Source: Acinetobacter sp. 10FS3-1 (GTDB taxonomy: Bacteria; Pseudomonadota; Gammaproteobacteria; Pseudomonadales; Moraxellaceae). Taken from it: a stretch of 64,000 nt of DNA. Under the pieces are notes generated by a model. It searched no databases, was not told the DNA's origin, and worked only from the letters and a program-made list of their open reading frames with translations. Shown one piece after another: positions 16,242 through 25,298 of the stretch. The first letter of the stretch is position 1. Every line of letters starts with the position of its first letter. The position numbers were made by a program, and so were the translations under genes. Location: the NCBI RefSeq assembly GCF_013343215.1, contig NZ_CP039144.1, positions 331,495 to 395,494 of the forward strand, given 5' to 3'.

Positions 16242-17642
16242 ATGACAAATAAGACATACGAGGGCTTCTTTGAAGCCCATCCGTACTGTAATGCTTTGCG
16301 AACTGTGGAAATTGAAGAAACTACTGTTTTCACAGATCATTCAAAATATGCTTTAGCCGTCCAGGTGGTTCGCAATCATTTTCATCAGTACCCGAAACTC
16401 TCTTTTTCAGAGTTATTTGAGCACTTTGCAAATGGCATAGGGCAGCTTTCTCTTCTAGGCGAAGTTATCCCTTTTGCTTATCTGACAAAGCCAAACAAGG
16501 CTTATCATGGCCCAGACAAGTTTGAGCCGTTCAATGTATTAAATAAAAATGTGGACAAGGATTATCAGCCGAATACTCTCACCGGTTCCTTATTCTTCTT
16601 GTGTACCCCGGATGCTGAATATCCGACTGAATATTTCTGCATAGAGCTAGTTTCTGTGGGCGATAAATCAGGCGAGACGTTCTATATCGACATGAAAAAT
16701 GGTGTAGCGCGTATCAGGTTGCATATCGGTCATAACTTGCCTATCCGTTGGGCGCAGACTTCGACCCGCTTTGAAGGAGCCACTGCCAAGCATGCGGTAT
16801 TTAATGCCCTGCTGTACCAGTTTCAGCATATTTTTCAAAACTCACGCAGTATTGAAGAGATTGCAAAGTGGATTGAGGACTTTAAGCATATTGCTGACCA
16901 TACCGGTGCTGAGATCGGCTTGAATTTCTATCAAGAACTTCGCCATACCCTGAAAAATCCGCTCTATGGAAATCTGGATTCCACCATACGCAATGAGCAT
17001 ATCGTGGAGTTATTCGGGAGCCGATTTAATTTTATTAGTAGCTTAGTCAGACCATTTCCGAGGGCGAAAGAACATACCAAGAACATTCTGCTTGCCAATT
17101 TTGGTATCGACTATGCTCACCCTGAACTTGGTTTTAAGCACCAGTTCTGCCCGGAGCTGAATTTCAGCTACAACCTGACCCAATTTCATCAAGCCGAATT
17201 TTCATTAAATCACTGCTTTAGTTATGCTTTAAATCAACTTGAAAATGCCAGAAAAACCTCCCCAGAATGCGACATTGAATTATGGGCGATTATCTATGGC
17301 GAAAGCGGTACTTATGCAGTGCGTTCGTCAGAGTTTCATATACTTGGAATGACCATCAAGAGCGCGATTGATGAACTTTTGCTAAACAAAAAAGACAATA
17401 TTATTGTTCAAAGTTTTATTGCACAATTGCCAGAATTTGAATGTAAAAAAATCAATTCTAGCTTTGATGAATATTCGCAAAAATTCGTTGAATATTTTGC
17501 AGCTATTGAATGTGATTTAAGAGTAGACTATATAGCAAAAGGTCAGGTATTCTTTGTGTCTGAGATCGCTAAATCTCAATGCAACATTGAGTTGGCGACT
17601 AAGTACGCGGAACAATGGGGCGAAATGGACTTAGCCTTTTAA
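16242..17642 (+). CDS. Unknown protein (466 aa)
   Basis: This large soluble protein begins MTNKTYEGFFEAHPYCNALR. It has several aromatic-rich strands (GSLFFLCTPDAEYPTEYFC) and no recognisable catalytic motif, signal peptide or membrane helix. It is second in a probable operon with 15619-16224. A stem-loop (GGCAAGGG / CCCTTGCC, 17667-17687) without a T run lies between it and the next gene and may process or pause the message. No function is proposed. Confidence 0.7.
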   Translation: MTNKTYEGFFEAHPYCNALRTVEIEETTVFTDHSKYALAVQVVRNHFHQYPKLSFSELFEHFANGIGQLSLLGEVIPFAYLTKPNKAYHGPDKFEPFNVLNKNVDKDYQPNTLTGSLFFLCTPDAEYPTEYFCIELVSVGDKSGETFYIDMKNGVARIRLHIGHNLPIRWAQTSTRFEGATAKHAVFNALLYQFQHIFQNSRSIEEIAKWIEDFKHIADHTGAEIGLNFYQELRHTLKNPLYGNLDSTIRNEHIVELFGSRFNFISSLVRPFPRAKEHTKNILLANFGIDYAHPELGFKHQFCPELNFSYNLTQFHQAEFSLNHCFSYALNQLENARKTSPECDIELWAIIYGESGTYAVRSSEFHILGMTIKSAIDELLLNKKDNIIVQSFIAQLPEFECKKINSSFDEYSQKFVEYFAAIECDLRVDYIAKGQVFFVSEIAKSQCNIELATKYAEQWGEMDLAF

Positions 17643-17720
17643 AAACCATTTAATGCGCGTGAATATGGCAAGGGTTAATCCCTTGCCGGACAATGTACAT
17701 ACAGAGTAAAAGACATTTAT

Positions 17721-18626
17721 ATGCTGACGAAAAAAGACTTGAAGAGGAAAAATTTTAACCTGTCTGAGTTAAATAAACTGCCAAATATAGTTTTTACGCC
17801 GACCACTAAAATCGACCTCCCTCCAAATCTCGATACGCTATTGTTTTTGCTGCGCCAACTTCAAACACGGAACTACTATGAAAAGTTCAAGTGTGATCAG
17901 TACCTTTTAGAGTTGCAACTGCAAGAACCGAATGAAGAACTGGAAAGCCAGATTGAAGCTGCTAAAGAGAAAGCTCAAAAAGCTGAATTTGCGCGTCATC
18001 ATACTCATACGATCTATACCCAAATATTGCTTCATCTGTTCCATACCAAACAGCTTGAACTTCTGTATGTACAATCGTATGAATCGAAACCTGATACGAA
18101 AAATGTACTTTCAGTGAATTATGGTGGTCATACCCATCGGTTCCAAGTCAAGGCAGCCCATCTGGAAGGCTTTAATCTGGAAGATCGCGGTGTCAGTTTT
18201 AAACCAGACCCGGCACAACTTGAACCTGTGACAGACGAGAAAATGCTCAATGAATTTGGTTATGCCCCTATTGAGGTTATTCGGGAATGTCGTCGTCTAA
18301 GTAATTACTTGACTAATCGCGCACGGTCTATTAGAGAAAAAAATACCAAGATCACGATACATAACACGATCATTGGTCAGATCAAGAAAATGGCTGCTGC
18401 TGGTGAAGTAACCATTATTGATAATACTAAGCCACAACCGGAAACTATTGCGGAAGAAGCACCAAAGCCTAAAGCGAAGGAAAAGCAGAAACAGGCTCAA
18501 GCTACTGTAAAACCACAGTTCAAGAAGCCTAGCGGTAATCGCCAGTCCTCTTCTGCTGCTGCGGAACCGCCGGCGAAGAAACCAATCAATGTGATTCGCA
18601 AGCGTACTTTCCAGTTGAAGAAGTAA
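17721..18626 (+). CDS. Unknown protein with a disordered Lys/Pro/Ala-rich tail (301 aa)
   Basis: Residues 1-230 form a helical domain with a charged coiled coil near 70-95 (EPNEELESQIEAAKEKAQKA). Residues from about 235 are low complexity and strongly basic (KPKAKEKQKQAQ and KKPSGNRQSSSAAAEPPAKK), ending in KRTFQLKK. Basic tails of this type often bind nucleic acid; that is inference. It is in the same direction as its neighbours. Confidence 0.7.
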   Translation: MLTKKDLKRKNFNLSELNKLPNIVFTPTTKIDLPPNLDTLLFLLRQLQTRNYYEKFKCDQYLLELQLQEPNEELESQIEAAKEKAQKAEFARHHTHTIYTQILLHLFHTKQLELLYVQSYESKPDTKNVLSVNYGGHTHRFQVKAAHLEGFNLEDRGVSFKPDPAQLEPVTDEKMLNEFGYAPIEVIRECRRLSNYLTNRARSIREKNTKITIHNTIIGQIKKMAAAGEVTIIDNTKPQPETIAEEAPKPKAKEKQKQAQATVKPQFKKPSGNRQSSSAAAEPPAKKPINVIRKRTFQLKK

Positions 18627-18701
18627 GCCTGAATACACTCCAAACAAAATCCTTCAATGCCAATAGATTTTATTGGTATTGTTATTTTAAGGAATATAAC
18701 A

Positions 18702-19127
18702 ATGACAATTGCTACACAGGTACTTGTTTCCCAAGAAACGATTGACCGACTAATGGCCTGGCTTATCCAGGGAGATACAGGTTTATCTAGTAAATGCCTT
18801 GCAGCTACGATCATGAGCAAGGGAAAAACTGCAAAAATCAAAGCGTATGAAGCATCTCAACATCCTCTTGATGGCAGTGATTTAAATCGCTGTGTAAAAC
18901 TATTGCGACAGGTTCCAGAAATGCGTGAGCACTTGTCTATCATGCGCCCTGTCTCTAAATATTGGGAAGTGCTTGTAGATCATTGGGATGAGTTAGAAGA
19001 AATACTTGATAACGAGCTGATGGCAAATAAAAAACTTAGTTCATCTAGCCTAAAAGGTTCCACCTATAAGCGTATGAAAGAGCTGTACGCGCCCATTGAC
19101 GCTGAACGCTATAAACACCGCATATAA
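18702..19127 (+). CDS. Unknown protein (141 aa)
   Basis: The ATG at 18702 has an RBS (AAGGA) eight bases upstream and is preferred over the in-frame ATG at 18657. The protein is a compact helical sequence beginning MTIATQVLVSQETIDRLMAW, with LAATIMSKGKTAKIKAYEAS. It ends nine bases before the next gene, so the two are translationally close and probably functionally linked with the metalloprotease-like protein. No family is recognised. Confidence 0.7.
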   Translation: MTIATQVLVSQETIDRLMAWLIQGDTGLSSKCLAATIMSKGKTAKIKAYEASQHPLDGSDLNRCVKLLRQVPEMREHLSIMRPVSKYWEVLVDHWDELEEILDNELMANKKLSSSSLKGSTYKRMKELYAPIDAERYKHRI

Positions 19128-19136
19128 GGACATGAT

Positions 19137-20174
19137 ATGAGCCAGACTGAATCAAAACGTAAAACAGTACACGCTATTTTATTTCTGATCAGCCTGGCTG
19201 TGTTAGTGGTCTGTGCCAATGCCCTTACTATTCAATTTGCCTACATTGCGCATAATTGGATGGCGTTAAATATTTTATTGCCGATTATTCTATTAATAGT
19301 GAGCTTCTTTTACATTATTTGGTATGTCAGCCCAAGCCTGCCTTTTAATACAAGCCCTAGCTTCATATTCGGCGTTTGTGGCGTGTTTATGCTGATCTTC
19401 GCATCTGCATACCTAACTGCAAATGCAGATAAGCTGCGTGACATGACAGTGTTTAAGAAACAGAACTTACTAGACGCTCAAAGTAAAGAGTTTGGGATAG
19501 TGAAAGCGATAGGTAGAGATCATAATGTTCTTATTCGTCTAGGTAATACTAAGAACTCCTGGGCCATGAGCCGGCTGAATTTGCCTAACAGCTCAGGAGC
19601 TTCTATTACGCTTGAAAATGCGCACTGTAAACTTAATTATAATGGTGAGAGCATTCAGGACATGACTAATGCAGTTGCGGTAAATCTACCAAATGTAAAA
19701 ACCGATATCGACATTCCAAAATTGATGATCATGGTTCATGAGTTGGCCCACTGTTTAGATATTAAACGTGACTTTGCTACATTTAATCTCGACCGGGTGG
19801 ACCCGAAGCACCCTCACAACATAGTCATTGGTACTCATGCAATTGCACCACAGTTCCGTTCGGCTATTTTAGTCGATGATGTAGAAACCTATTATGTTGA
19901 AGCAGGAAAATCAGTGCTTTGGAAGGAAGCGTTTGCTGATGTATACAGTATTGGTTTTTTGTATGTGCAATATCCGAAAATTGCCTCTTCTGTTACCCAA
20001 AACCTAATCTCATTCAGAGCTAAGTACGCTTCTCAGGACCCGACTCATGATACGACTTGTTGGTTGGCGAATATTGAAAATACAGTAAAGCCAGAAAATG
20101 TGAATGAACTAATAGAGTGGAGTGATAAGATCAGAAATAATTCAGAGTGCACTAAAAAGATGTATGCAAATTAA
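19137..20174 (+). CDS. Membrane-anchored zinc metalloprotease-like protein
   Basis: Three hydrophobic segments near residues 11-33, 41-65 and 72-96 anchor the protein. The catalytic part follows: HELAH at 201-205 is the HExxH zinc motif, and LWKEAFADVYSIGF at 261-274 supplies a candidate third zinc ligand (Glu264) and Asp268, as in gluzincins. The C-terminus has Cys residues that could form disulfides if it faces the periplasm. The immediate upstream gene (18702-19127) is nine bases away. Proteolysis of envelope proteins is likely; the target is unknown. Confidence 0.65.
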   Translation: MSQTESKRKTVHAILFLISLAVLVVCANALTIQFAYIAHNWMALNILLPIILLIVSFFYIIWYVSPSLPFNTSPSFIFGVCGVFMLIFASAYLTANADKLRDMTVFKKQNLLDAQSKEFGIVKAIGRDHNVLIRLGNTKNSWAMSRLNLPNSSGASITLENAHCKLNYNGESIQDMTNAVAVNLPNVKTDIDIPKLMIMVHELAHCLDIKRDFATFNLDRVDPKHPHNIVIGTHAIAPQFRSAILVDDVETYYVEAGKSVLWKEAFADVYSIGFLYVQYPKIASSVTQNLISFRAKYASQDPTHDTTCWLANIENTVKPENVNELIEWSDKIRNNSECTKKMYAN

Positions 20175-20185
20175 AAATATATGAT

Positions 20186-20860
20186 TCAGTTTGGCATCAT
20201 CACAAAGTCTATCGGTGCAATATACTGAATCTCTTGTTTAGAAAATATTTCGCGCTCTTTAAGTCCATTCATAAAGTTCAGATAATCAAATCGTTCATAT
20301 AAAAACTCTGAAAATGCTACATCACCATTCTGCAAAATAATTAATACATCTGCACCAGGTTTAATATCTGAAATTTTCGAGCAACCTATAAGCTGTCCAT
20401 TCCGATAGAAAGATTTTGTACTATTCCCTTCTATTAAGAAAAGTTTTGAAGTCTTTAATAAGTATTCAGCATGACGAATTTTACTGTACTTTTTAAGAAT
20501 ATCTTCCAGAGTATATTCCACACTAAAATCTATTCGTAGATTACTATTCTTCTGTGCCTTGATGGTAAGAATATCAAGCAAATTAAAAGAATCTATTTCA
20601 TCTTCAATTTCTAGTTGGCTATTCAGTGCAAGTTTCACCTGATTTAAAGTATGAGGTGTATCCATCCAATTCTCAGGAAGATTTAAACCTGTATTAATTT
20701 TTGCTGCGATTTTTGGGCCAATTTTTTTCTTGGCATTAGCACCCAGATATTGATTTAGAAGGTTATATTCAGTGTCGATAATGGTACTTAAATCTTTACG
20801 TTTTATAAAATTCAAAATATGCTTCAAGTTTTCTAATCGAACATCATAAATGCTTTTCAT
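20186..20860 (-). CDS. CI/LexA-like repressor (HTH plus S24-like C-terminal domain)
   Basis: The N-terminal 75 residues resemble phage CI-type HTH domains: RLENLKHILNFIKRKD, then GPKIAAKINTGLNLPENWMD followed by TPH, which is typical for these repressors. The C-terminal 110 residues have strand-rich DVLIILQNGDVAFSEFLY resembling the S24 fold (ADVLIV..GD). I do not see a clear Ser-Lys autocleavage pair, so it may be a non-cleaving member. It is a candidate binder of the TCTGTATATACAGA palindromes found elsewhere in the window; this is inference. Its promoter region (20861-21099) is divergent from a small membrane gene and contains the inverted repeat AATTAC / GTAATT. Confidence 0.6.
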   Translation of the reverse strand: MKSIYDVRLENLKHILNFIKRKDLSTIIDTEYNLLNQYLGANAKKKIGPKIAAKINTGLNLPENWMDTPHTLNQVKLALNSQLEIEDEIDSFNLLDILTIKAQKNSNLRIDFSVEYTLEDILKKYSKIRHAEYLLKTSKLFLIEGNSTKSFYRNGQLIGCSKISDIKPGADVLIILQNGDVAFSEFLYERFDYLNFMNGLKEREIFSKQEIQYIAPIDFVMMPN

Positions 20861-21099
20861 ACTCTAAAAAATCACCAATTCAGTACCTATTATCATAAAG
20901 AATTAGAGAGTTGATTTTCAATCACCGCACAAGGTTATCTTTTTGTTTTATAATTACTTTTTTGGTAATTAAATCACCTAATAAGTAGTTTTTTTGGTAT
21001 TTTATAAAATAAAAAATATTGTGGTAGAATGTTTTATTCATTTTCTTGGGAAAGTGTTTGAATGTGTAGATAAGGTATTTTAAAAAGGATAAAGAAAAT

Positions 21100-21341
21100 A
21101 TGTTATTTATGAAAAAGTTTGCTTTTTTTATTTTTTGATATGTATGTTATTAGCATTGGTTTTATTTTCTTTACAGGCTTTTAACTACTACTTAGTAAAT
21201 GAAAATGTAACCAGTTGGTTGATGTATCCAAGCTTCATATTTTTTATAATTGTTATATTGCTTCCATCTACTAAACAGGTTGATGGTGAGTTTAAAAAAA
21301 CTATTCTAGGTTTTGTAAATTTATTTATCCGAATAAAGTGA
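21100..21341 (+). pseudogene. Small membrane protein gene, frameshifted in a T tract
   Basis: An ATG at 21100 or 21109 with RBS AAAAAGGA opens MKKFAFFIF and hits TGA at 21136, directly after six Ts (21131-21136). One extra T would join it to the next frame, LICMLLALVLFSLQAFNYY, giving an about 77-residue protein with two hydrophobic segments and a basic end. As it stands, only the downstream frame (TTG 21135 or ATG 21144) is open, without an RBS. It could be a phase-variable gene, a real lesion, or a sequencing error in the homopolymer. Confidence 0.5.
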
Positions 21342-21556
21342 TATTTTAGCTATATGAAGTAAGTCGTGGAAAAGCTAATTTTAGCTAACTTACAAAATCA
21401 TCGGTTCTTTTCACATTAAAGTCTTGAACTGATGCAATCTAAAATTAATAGCTTAGATCATGTGTTTTGAATAAATTTACATTATAGTTCTAAACTTAAT
21501 CAAACTTGGATTTAGAACTATAAAGCGATTTTTGACATAATAGATGTAAACTAATT

Positions 21557-21643
21557 TTAGAATACATCTAGTAAAACTAATATTGTCATAATAAATACAG
21601 ATACTATTAAACTAACTGCTAATGTTTTAGCAAATTTTTCCAT
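21557..21643 (-). CDS. 28-residue single-pass membrane peptide
   Basis: Read leftward, AAAAGGTATTCAAAA precedes an ATG at 21643 that encodes a 28-residue peptide. It starts MEKFAKTLAVSLIV and ends TILVLLDVF, a single hydrophobic helix. A good leftward promoter at 21894-21922 would give a 5' UTR of about 240 bases. A 13-bp inverted repeat (TTATAGTTCTAAA, 21482-21523) lies just after the stop. A long leader, hydrophobic peptide and terminal hairpin are the layout of type I toxins and of regulatory small membrane proteins. It is too short for standard calls. The gap 21342-22013 otherwise shows no gene. Confidence 0.5.
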   Translation of the reverse strand: MEKFAKTLAVSLIVSVFIMTILVLLDVF

Positions 21644-21893
21644 TTTTGAATACCTTTTGAGTTTACAACTCTATTGTTAAAGTTTAAGAGTTTAATGTCC
21701 AGTTTACGACCTGATAATTATACGACAATTCATAGCTCAAAAAGTTCGATACTTTACGGCTCATAAAGAAAAGATTGTTTTGCAGTTCCCCGCCCATATT
21801 AAATCCGATAGTCTGTGAAGTTTATTTATCTTTAAAATACCATTAATTTAGATTAGTAGAACTATATAAAAATACACTAAATAGCATGAATAA

Positions 21894-21922
21894 TTATTAC
21901 TTTAAAACATGGCATAAGTTAA
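21894..21922 (-). promoter_or_regulatory. Leftward promoter with the shared TATGCCATGTTTT spacer
   Basis: On the minus strand TTAACT (21922-21917), a 17-base spacer starting TATGCCATGTTTT, and TAATAA (21899-21894). It matches the promoter family at 33673, 44813 and 49545. It points at the 28-residue peptide gene. Confidence 0.6.
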
Positions 21923-21938
21923 TTTATTGAAAACTGGT

Positions 21939-21954
21939 TTCTGTATATACAGAA
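21939..21954. promoter_or_regulatory. Palindromic operator-like box TTCTGTATATACAGAA
   Basis: A perfect 16-bp palindrome lies 17 bases upstream of the -35 of the leftward promoter. Related boxes occur at 44695, 44849 and 47634. The half-site spacing differs from the E. coli LexA box (CTG-N10-CAG), being CTG-N6-CAG. Confidence 0.55.
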
Positions 21955-21974
21955 CATGACAACCTAAAATAATA

Positions 21975-21996
21975 AAACCCCGCCGGAGCGAGGTTT
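21975..21996 (-). terminator. Intrinsic terminator of the 22014-23494 operon
   Basis: Read leftward, AAACCTCG-CTCCGG-CGGGGTTTTATT forms a stem with a T-rich end, 18 bases after the stop at 22014. Confidence 0.75.
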
Positions 21997-22013
21997 ACCA
22001 AGAAGACTATAGT

Positions 22014-22829
22014 TTATGGGTGTTGGCGGGTTGGCTTAACCACTTGCTTTTCCGTTTGCTTATCATATATCTGTTGGATATTCAGGTATTTACCATTATC
22101 CAAAGCCACTTCCTGTACTTTAGCTTGGTACACTAGACGTTCACTTGGGATGTTGGCAAAGTGTGGATTGTCGATCTTCACGGTTTCAGAGAATTTGATC
22201 ATACGGTCGCTTGAAATCGGTAAAGCGAAGCGTTGCTTGAACTGACCATCATAGATCACATTGCCATTTTCACTGTCCAGAATACGCAAATTACCGCGAA
22301 TGGCATTGATCTTGTATTGAGAGAAGTTCGTGAAAGTTGCCTTAACGGTATTCCCTTTTTTCTCTAACAATGCAACGGCGAAATGATAATCGAAAACATC
22401 CTGATACATAGCACGAAGCACAGTCAGGTAATCTTCATTGGTACGGATATTTTCAGTGCTGGGGTTATTCTCTTCAATGATTTGTAACAGAGAAATCTTT
22501 TCTACTTCATCCCCACGTTTCAGAGGTGAACCGGCAAGCGCATTTTCCAGAGAAGTACGATGCAAGTAAGCATTAATGTTGTACTTGTATGTCTGTGGCA
22601 AGCGATCATAAATATGCTTGGTTTCCAGATCACGTACATTCAGGTAAATGTCCTTAATATCGTTTGACAGGAAGTGCTTAGACAGCTCACCCGCTAATTC
22701 TGGCTGAATGATAGTGATGTTATCTGACAAACCTTTATTCAGGCTGAGTTCACTTACCTTGAATGCACCGGTGAAAGTCGTAAGAGCGACCGCAGCACCT
22801 AAAGCAATAGCTAATTTTTTAAGTTTCAT
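22014..22829 (-). CDS. Exported protein of unknown function (271 aa)
   Basis: A signal peptide is clear: MKLKKLAIALGAAVALTTFT followed by GAFK. The mature part is mixed, with FTNFSQYKINAIRGNLRILD and VIYDGQFKQRFALPISSD resembling an Ig-like beta segment, and ends in a basic tail. The start codon overlaps the stop of the upstream gene by one base, so the pair is translationally coupled and probably works together in the periplasm. No family is recognised. Confidence 0.75.
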   Translation of the reverse strand: MKLKKLAIALGAAVALTTFTGAFKVSELSLNKGLSDNITIIQPELAGELSKHFLSNDIKDIYLNVRDLETKHIYDRLPQTYKYNINAYLHRTSLENALAGSPLKRGDEVEKISLLQIIEENNPSTENIRTNEDYLTVLRAMYQDVFDYHFAVALLEKKGNTVKATFTNFSQYKINAIRGNLRILDSENGNVIYDGQFKQRFALPISSDRMIKFSETVKIDNPHFANIPSERLVYQAKVQEVALDNGKYLNIQQIYDKQTEKQVVKPTRQHP

Positions 22830-23494
22830 TATAGGTCAGCTCCGTTGATGTTTGCTGTAGGGAGTTTACGGTCATAGAAGTCTTGAAGAACCATACCGTG
22901 AACTACTAATGTTTTAATATTGATCACTGCATTTTCCTGTGCCGGTTGGCTATTCAGGGCGCGTTGGAACAGTTGGAAATGTTCTGGGGTCATACGTGAC
23001 TTGTGGTACTTCACGAATGGATGGTTTTCGTCTTGAACGTACTGTTTAAGATCGTTAATGAACCATCGTTTATTCAGGAAGTCATAAGTCAGTTCATCAT
23101 CTACAGCTTGCTGAACGGTGACAAAGTTTTTCACATCCAAGAAGTTTGTAATGCCCTGACGGTACATATAACTGATAACTAGCTCTTTAACTTCTGGGTA
23201 TTGGTCCAGATACGCATAGACACGTTCATGGTTTAGACCAAACCAGTTTTTACCAGGCTTTAATGCCGATTTTGGTGTGCTAATAACTTGGTTGCCTACG
23301 TCTTTCGCCAGACGTTGCTCTTTTAAATCCACATATTGCGGTGGGAGCTGATAGCTTGATTCTAACTGTTGGGCGAATATAGGGGCTTTACTTGGAACCT
23401 CAGTGTGAGAAAAGCTAACCCGCACTTCTGCCATAGCAGTTGTTGTTATCAAACAGGTCGCTGACAGCAGACCTAAAATTAATGCCTTTTTCAT
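22829..23494 (-). CDS. Exported protein of unknown function (221 aa)
   Basis: The signal peptide MKKALILGLLSATCLITTTA with cleavage near AMA-EV targets it to the periplasm. The mature part includes NWFGLNHERVYAYLDQYPEV and a helical C-terminal region. I use the second of two adjacent ATGs (23494; the first is at 23497). It is the first gene of a two-gene leftward operon whose second product is also exported. No motif gives a function. The upstream 490 bases (23498-23985) contain two leader hairpins of the rightward gene and otherwise no gene. Confidence 0.75.
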   Translation of the reverse strand: MKKALILGLLSATCLITTTAMAEVRVSFSHTEVPSKAPIFAQQLESSYQLPPQYVDLKEQRLAKDVGNQVISTPKSALKPGKNWFGLNHERVYAYLDQYPEVKELVISYMYRQGITNFLDVKNFVTVQQAVDDELTYDFLNKRWFINDLKQYVQDENHPFVKYHKSRMTPEHFQLFQRALNSQPAQENAVINIKTLVVHGMVLQDFYDRKLPTANINGADL

Positions 23495-23938
23495 CATTAT
23501 TTCCTAAGACTATTTTTCCCAATGACTACGCCACTTGGGTCAGGTGTAAATCTACCATGACTGAGCATGAAAGACTTAAAAAAAACTTCTGCTTAAAAAG
23601 AAGCATGAATATGAAATTCATTTTCCACAAGAGCCTTTAATTCTTCTTTTGAGTTTCCCCGGTTAATTTGACATTGATTTTGCTCTTATGTTTTAGAAAT
23701 CGTCGCGTAAACAACTGCGATAGCGGTAGTATATTAAAAGTAATTGATTTGTGAAGTATCTAACTATATTTAATCCATATTTTTAACCAGTTTAAAAAAT
23801 AGTTTAAACCGACTTCATAGATTAATTTATAGGCACATACTGCTATGCCAAAAATTTTATATTGAACTATATTTTTGCTTTGTTTTAAGTCAGAATAAGG
23901 ACGAATTAATTGTGGGCTTTCAGCCACAGAAAAAACAT

Positions 23939-23956
23939 AGTGAGCATTTAGCCACT
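23939..23956 (+). promoter_or_regulatory. Leader hairpin, loop AGCATTTAGC, stem AGTG/CACT
   Basis: A four-base stem closes the loop AGCATTTAGC. It lies 29 bases before the start of the gene at 23986. A second hairpin (TGTGG / CCACA, about 23910-23927) lies just upstream. The same loop on different stems occurs at 52770 and 60006. Confidence 0.5.
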
Positions 23957-23985
23957 GCTATATAAAACAATGGAGTTATCATTCA

Positions 23986-25233
23986 ATGATAAAAATTTCC
24001 GGTAACGATGGTGGTTTGCTAACCATCGGTGAAGTAGACCTGTTAGGTCAAACCCTCTCTGTTCCTGTTGAAACCCTGATTATTATTGAAAGTGGTCTAT
24101 ATCCTTTCTTTCAACCGCGCCGTATCATCAAGGCAACCAATTTGCGGTTCAGTGGCAGCATCTTCTATGAGGCTAATCCCTTACAAGATCACTTAATGCT
24201 GCGTAAGCAACTGGTTCCGACAAATGCCTTTGGTTTTTACTCTATCAGCCTGAAAAAAGATGATGAAACTGACGTTGCATACTTGCTCGTAAACTTTGAT
24301 GAATCTGTAGCTGTCCTTTCGACTTCTTTCTATCATGTCTGCCGTTTTTGCCAGGACTTCAACGCATTCAAAATCAATGGCATCCTGCTTGATCAAAGCA
24401 AAATCTATTCGCAGCAATCTCCAAAGCTGAACCTGTCATCTGACCTTCTGGGTGAAGAATACGAAAAAATGTCTTTCCCAAGTGGTCCAATGCACGACTT
24501 TAATTGGGGTGATGACTATACACCTTCTGTTATTGCGCATGTAGATCGTGGAGATATTGAACAAATCCCATTCGGGTATCAACATAAAGGCAGTCTAATT
24601 GGTGTCGGTAATTTCACCACCTGGTATGTAACTGCATTCAATGAAATTCCAGACAACCATTTGAACAACCTTCGTCATCTGGTACTTGATATTGAAGTGA
24701 CCCAGATCAAAGCGCGTCAGTTTGTATTGAATACAGTAACTACGCCTGAATATCTGGATATCCTGATTGCACAGCATGAACAGCAAGGTCAGCACCGAAT
24801 CCACATTACAAGTGAAACTCGACAAGGCTTGCCAATCTATATCGTGTACAACCTCGACACAGAGACGATTGAAGAGTGTTATATCACTTACTCACCTTCG
24901 GTCCTTCAAGACTATATCAACTCAAAGCACTTGAAATTTGTTGCCGAAAATACAGCACAGCCACAATTGGTTGACGAGGATACGCCTGTAGTAAAAGACA
25001 ATCGCTATGAACATGCCGATGTAAGTTTGACTAAGATTTTAGCTGAATCACAACAAAAGCAAGAAGAAGCTGCTTTGGCAGTAAAAACGGCAGTAGATAC
25101 ACCTGTAGCTGTACAAGAAGATCGTCCTTATGAACCGGAAGATTTGCGTACTTTAATGGGGGGTGATGATGGTAGCTATAACCCAGAAGCAAACGTGTTG
25201 GAATTGCAGAAAGCAAACCACTCAAGCCAGTAA
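23986..25233 (+). CDS. Unknown protein (415 aa)
   Basis: The protein begins MIKISGNDGGLLTIGEVDLL and is beta-rich for the first 300 residues, with no membrane segment. The last 90 residues are acidic and disordered-looking (AESQQKQEEAALAVKTAVD). The start has GGAG ten bases upstream and follows a leader with two hairpins, one of a family repeated upstream of two other genes. It is monocistronic, ending in a bidirectional terminator. I do not recognise the family. Confidence 0.75.
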   Translation: MIKISGNDGGLLTIGEVDLLGQTLSVPVETLIIIESGLYPFFQPRRIIKATNLRFSGSIFYEANPLQDHLMLRKQLVPTNAFGFYSISLKKDDETDVAYLLVNFDESVAVLSTSFYHVCRFCQDFNAFKINGILLDQSKIYSQQSPKLNLSSDLLGEEYEKMSFPSGPMHDFNWGDDYTPSVIAHVDRGDIEQIPFGYQHKGSLIGVGNFTTWYVTAFNEIPDNHLNNLRHLVLDIEVTQIKARQFVLNTVTTPEYLDILIAQHEQQGQHRIHITSETRQGLPIYIVYNLDTETIEECYITYSPSVLQDYINSKHLKFVAENTAQPQLVDEDTPVVKDNRYEHADVSLTKILAESQQKQEEAALAVKTAVDTPVAVQEDRPYEPEDLRTLMGGDDGSYNPEANVLELQKANHSSQ

Positions 25234-25252
25234 TCATCATCAATGGTGACAC

Positions 25253-25283
25253 TAAAAAAGGTCGTGAAATTCACGACCTTTTT
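25253..25283. terminator. Bidirectional intrinsic terminator
   Basis: AAGGTCGTG and CACGACCTT pair, with an A run before and a T run after, between convergent genes ending at 25233 and 25299. Confidence 0.9.
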
Positions 25284-25298
25284 TAATGCTGCACTGAT

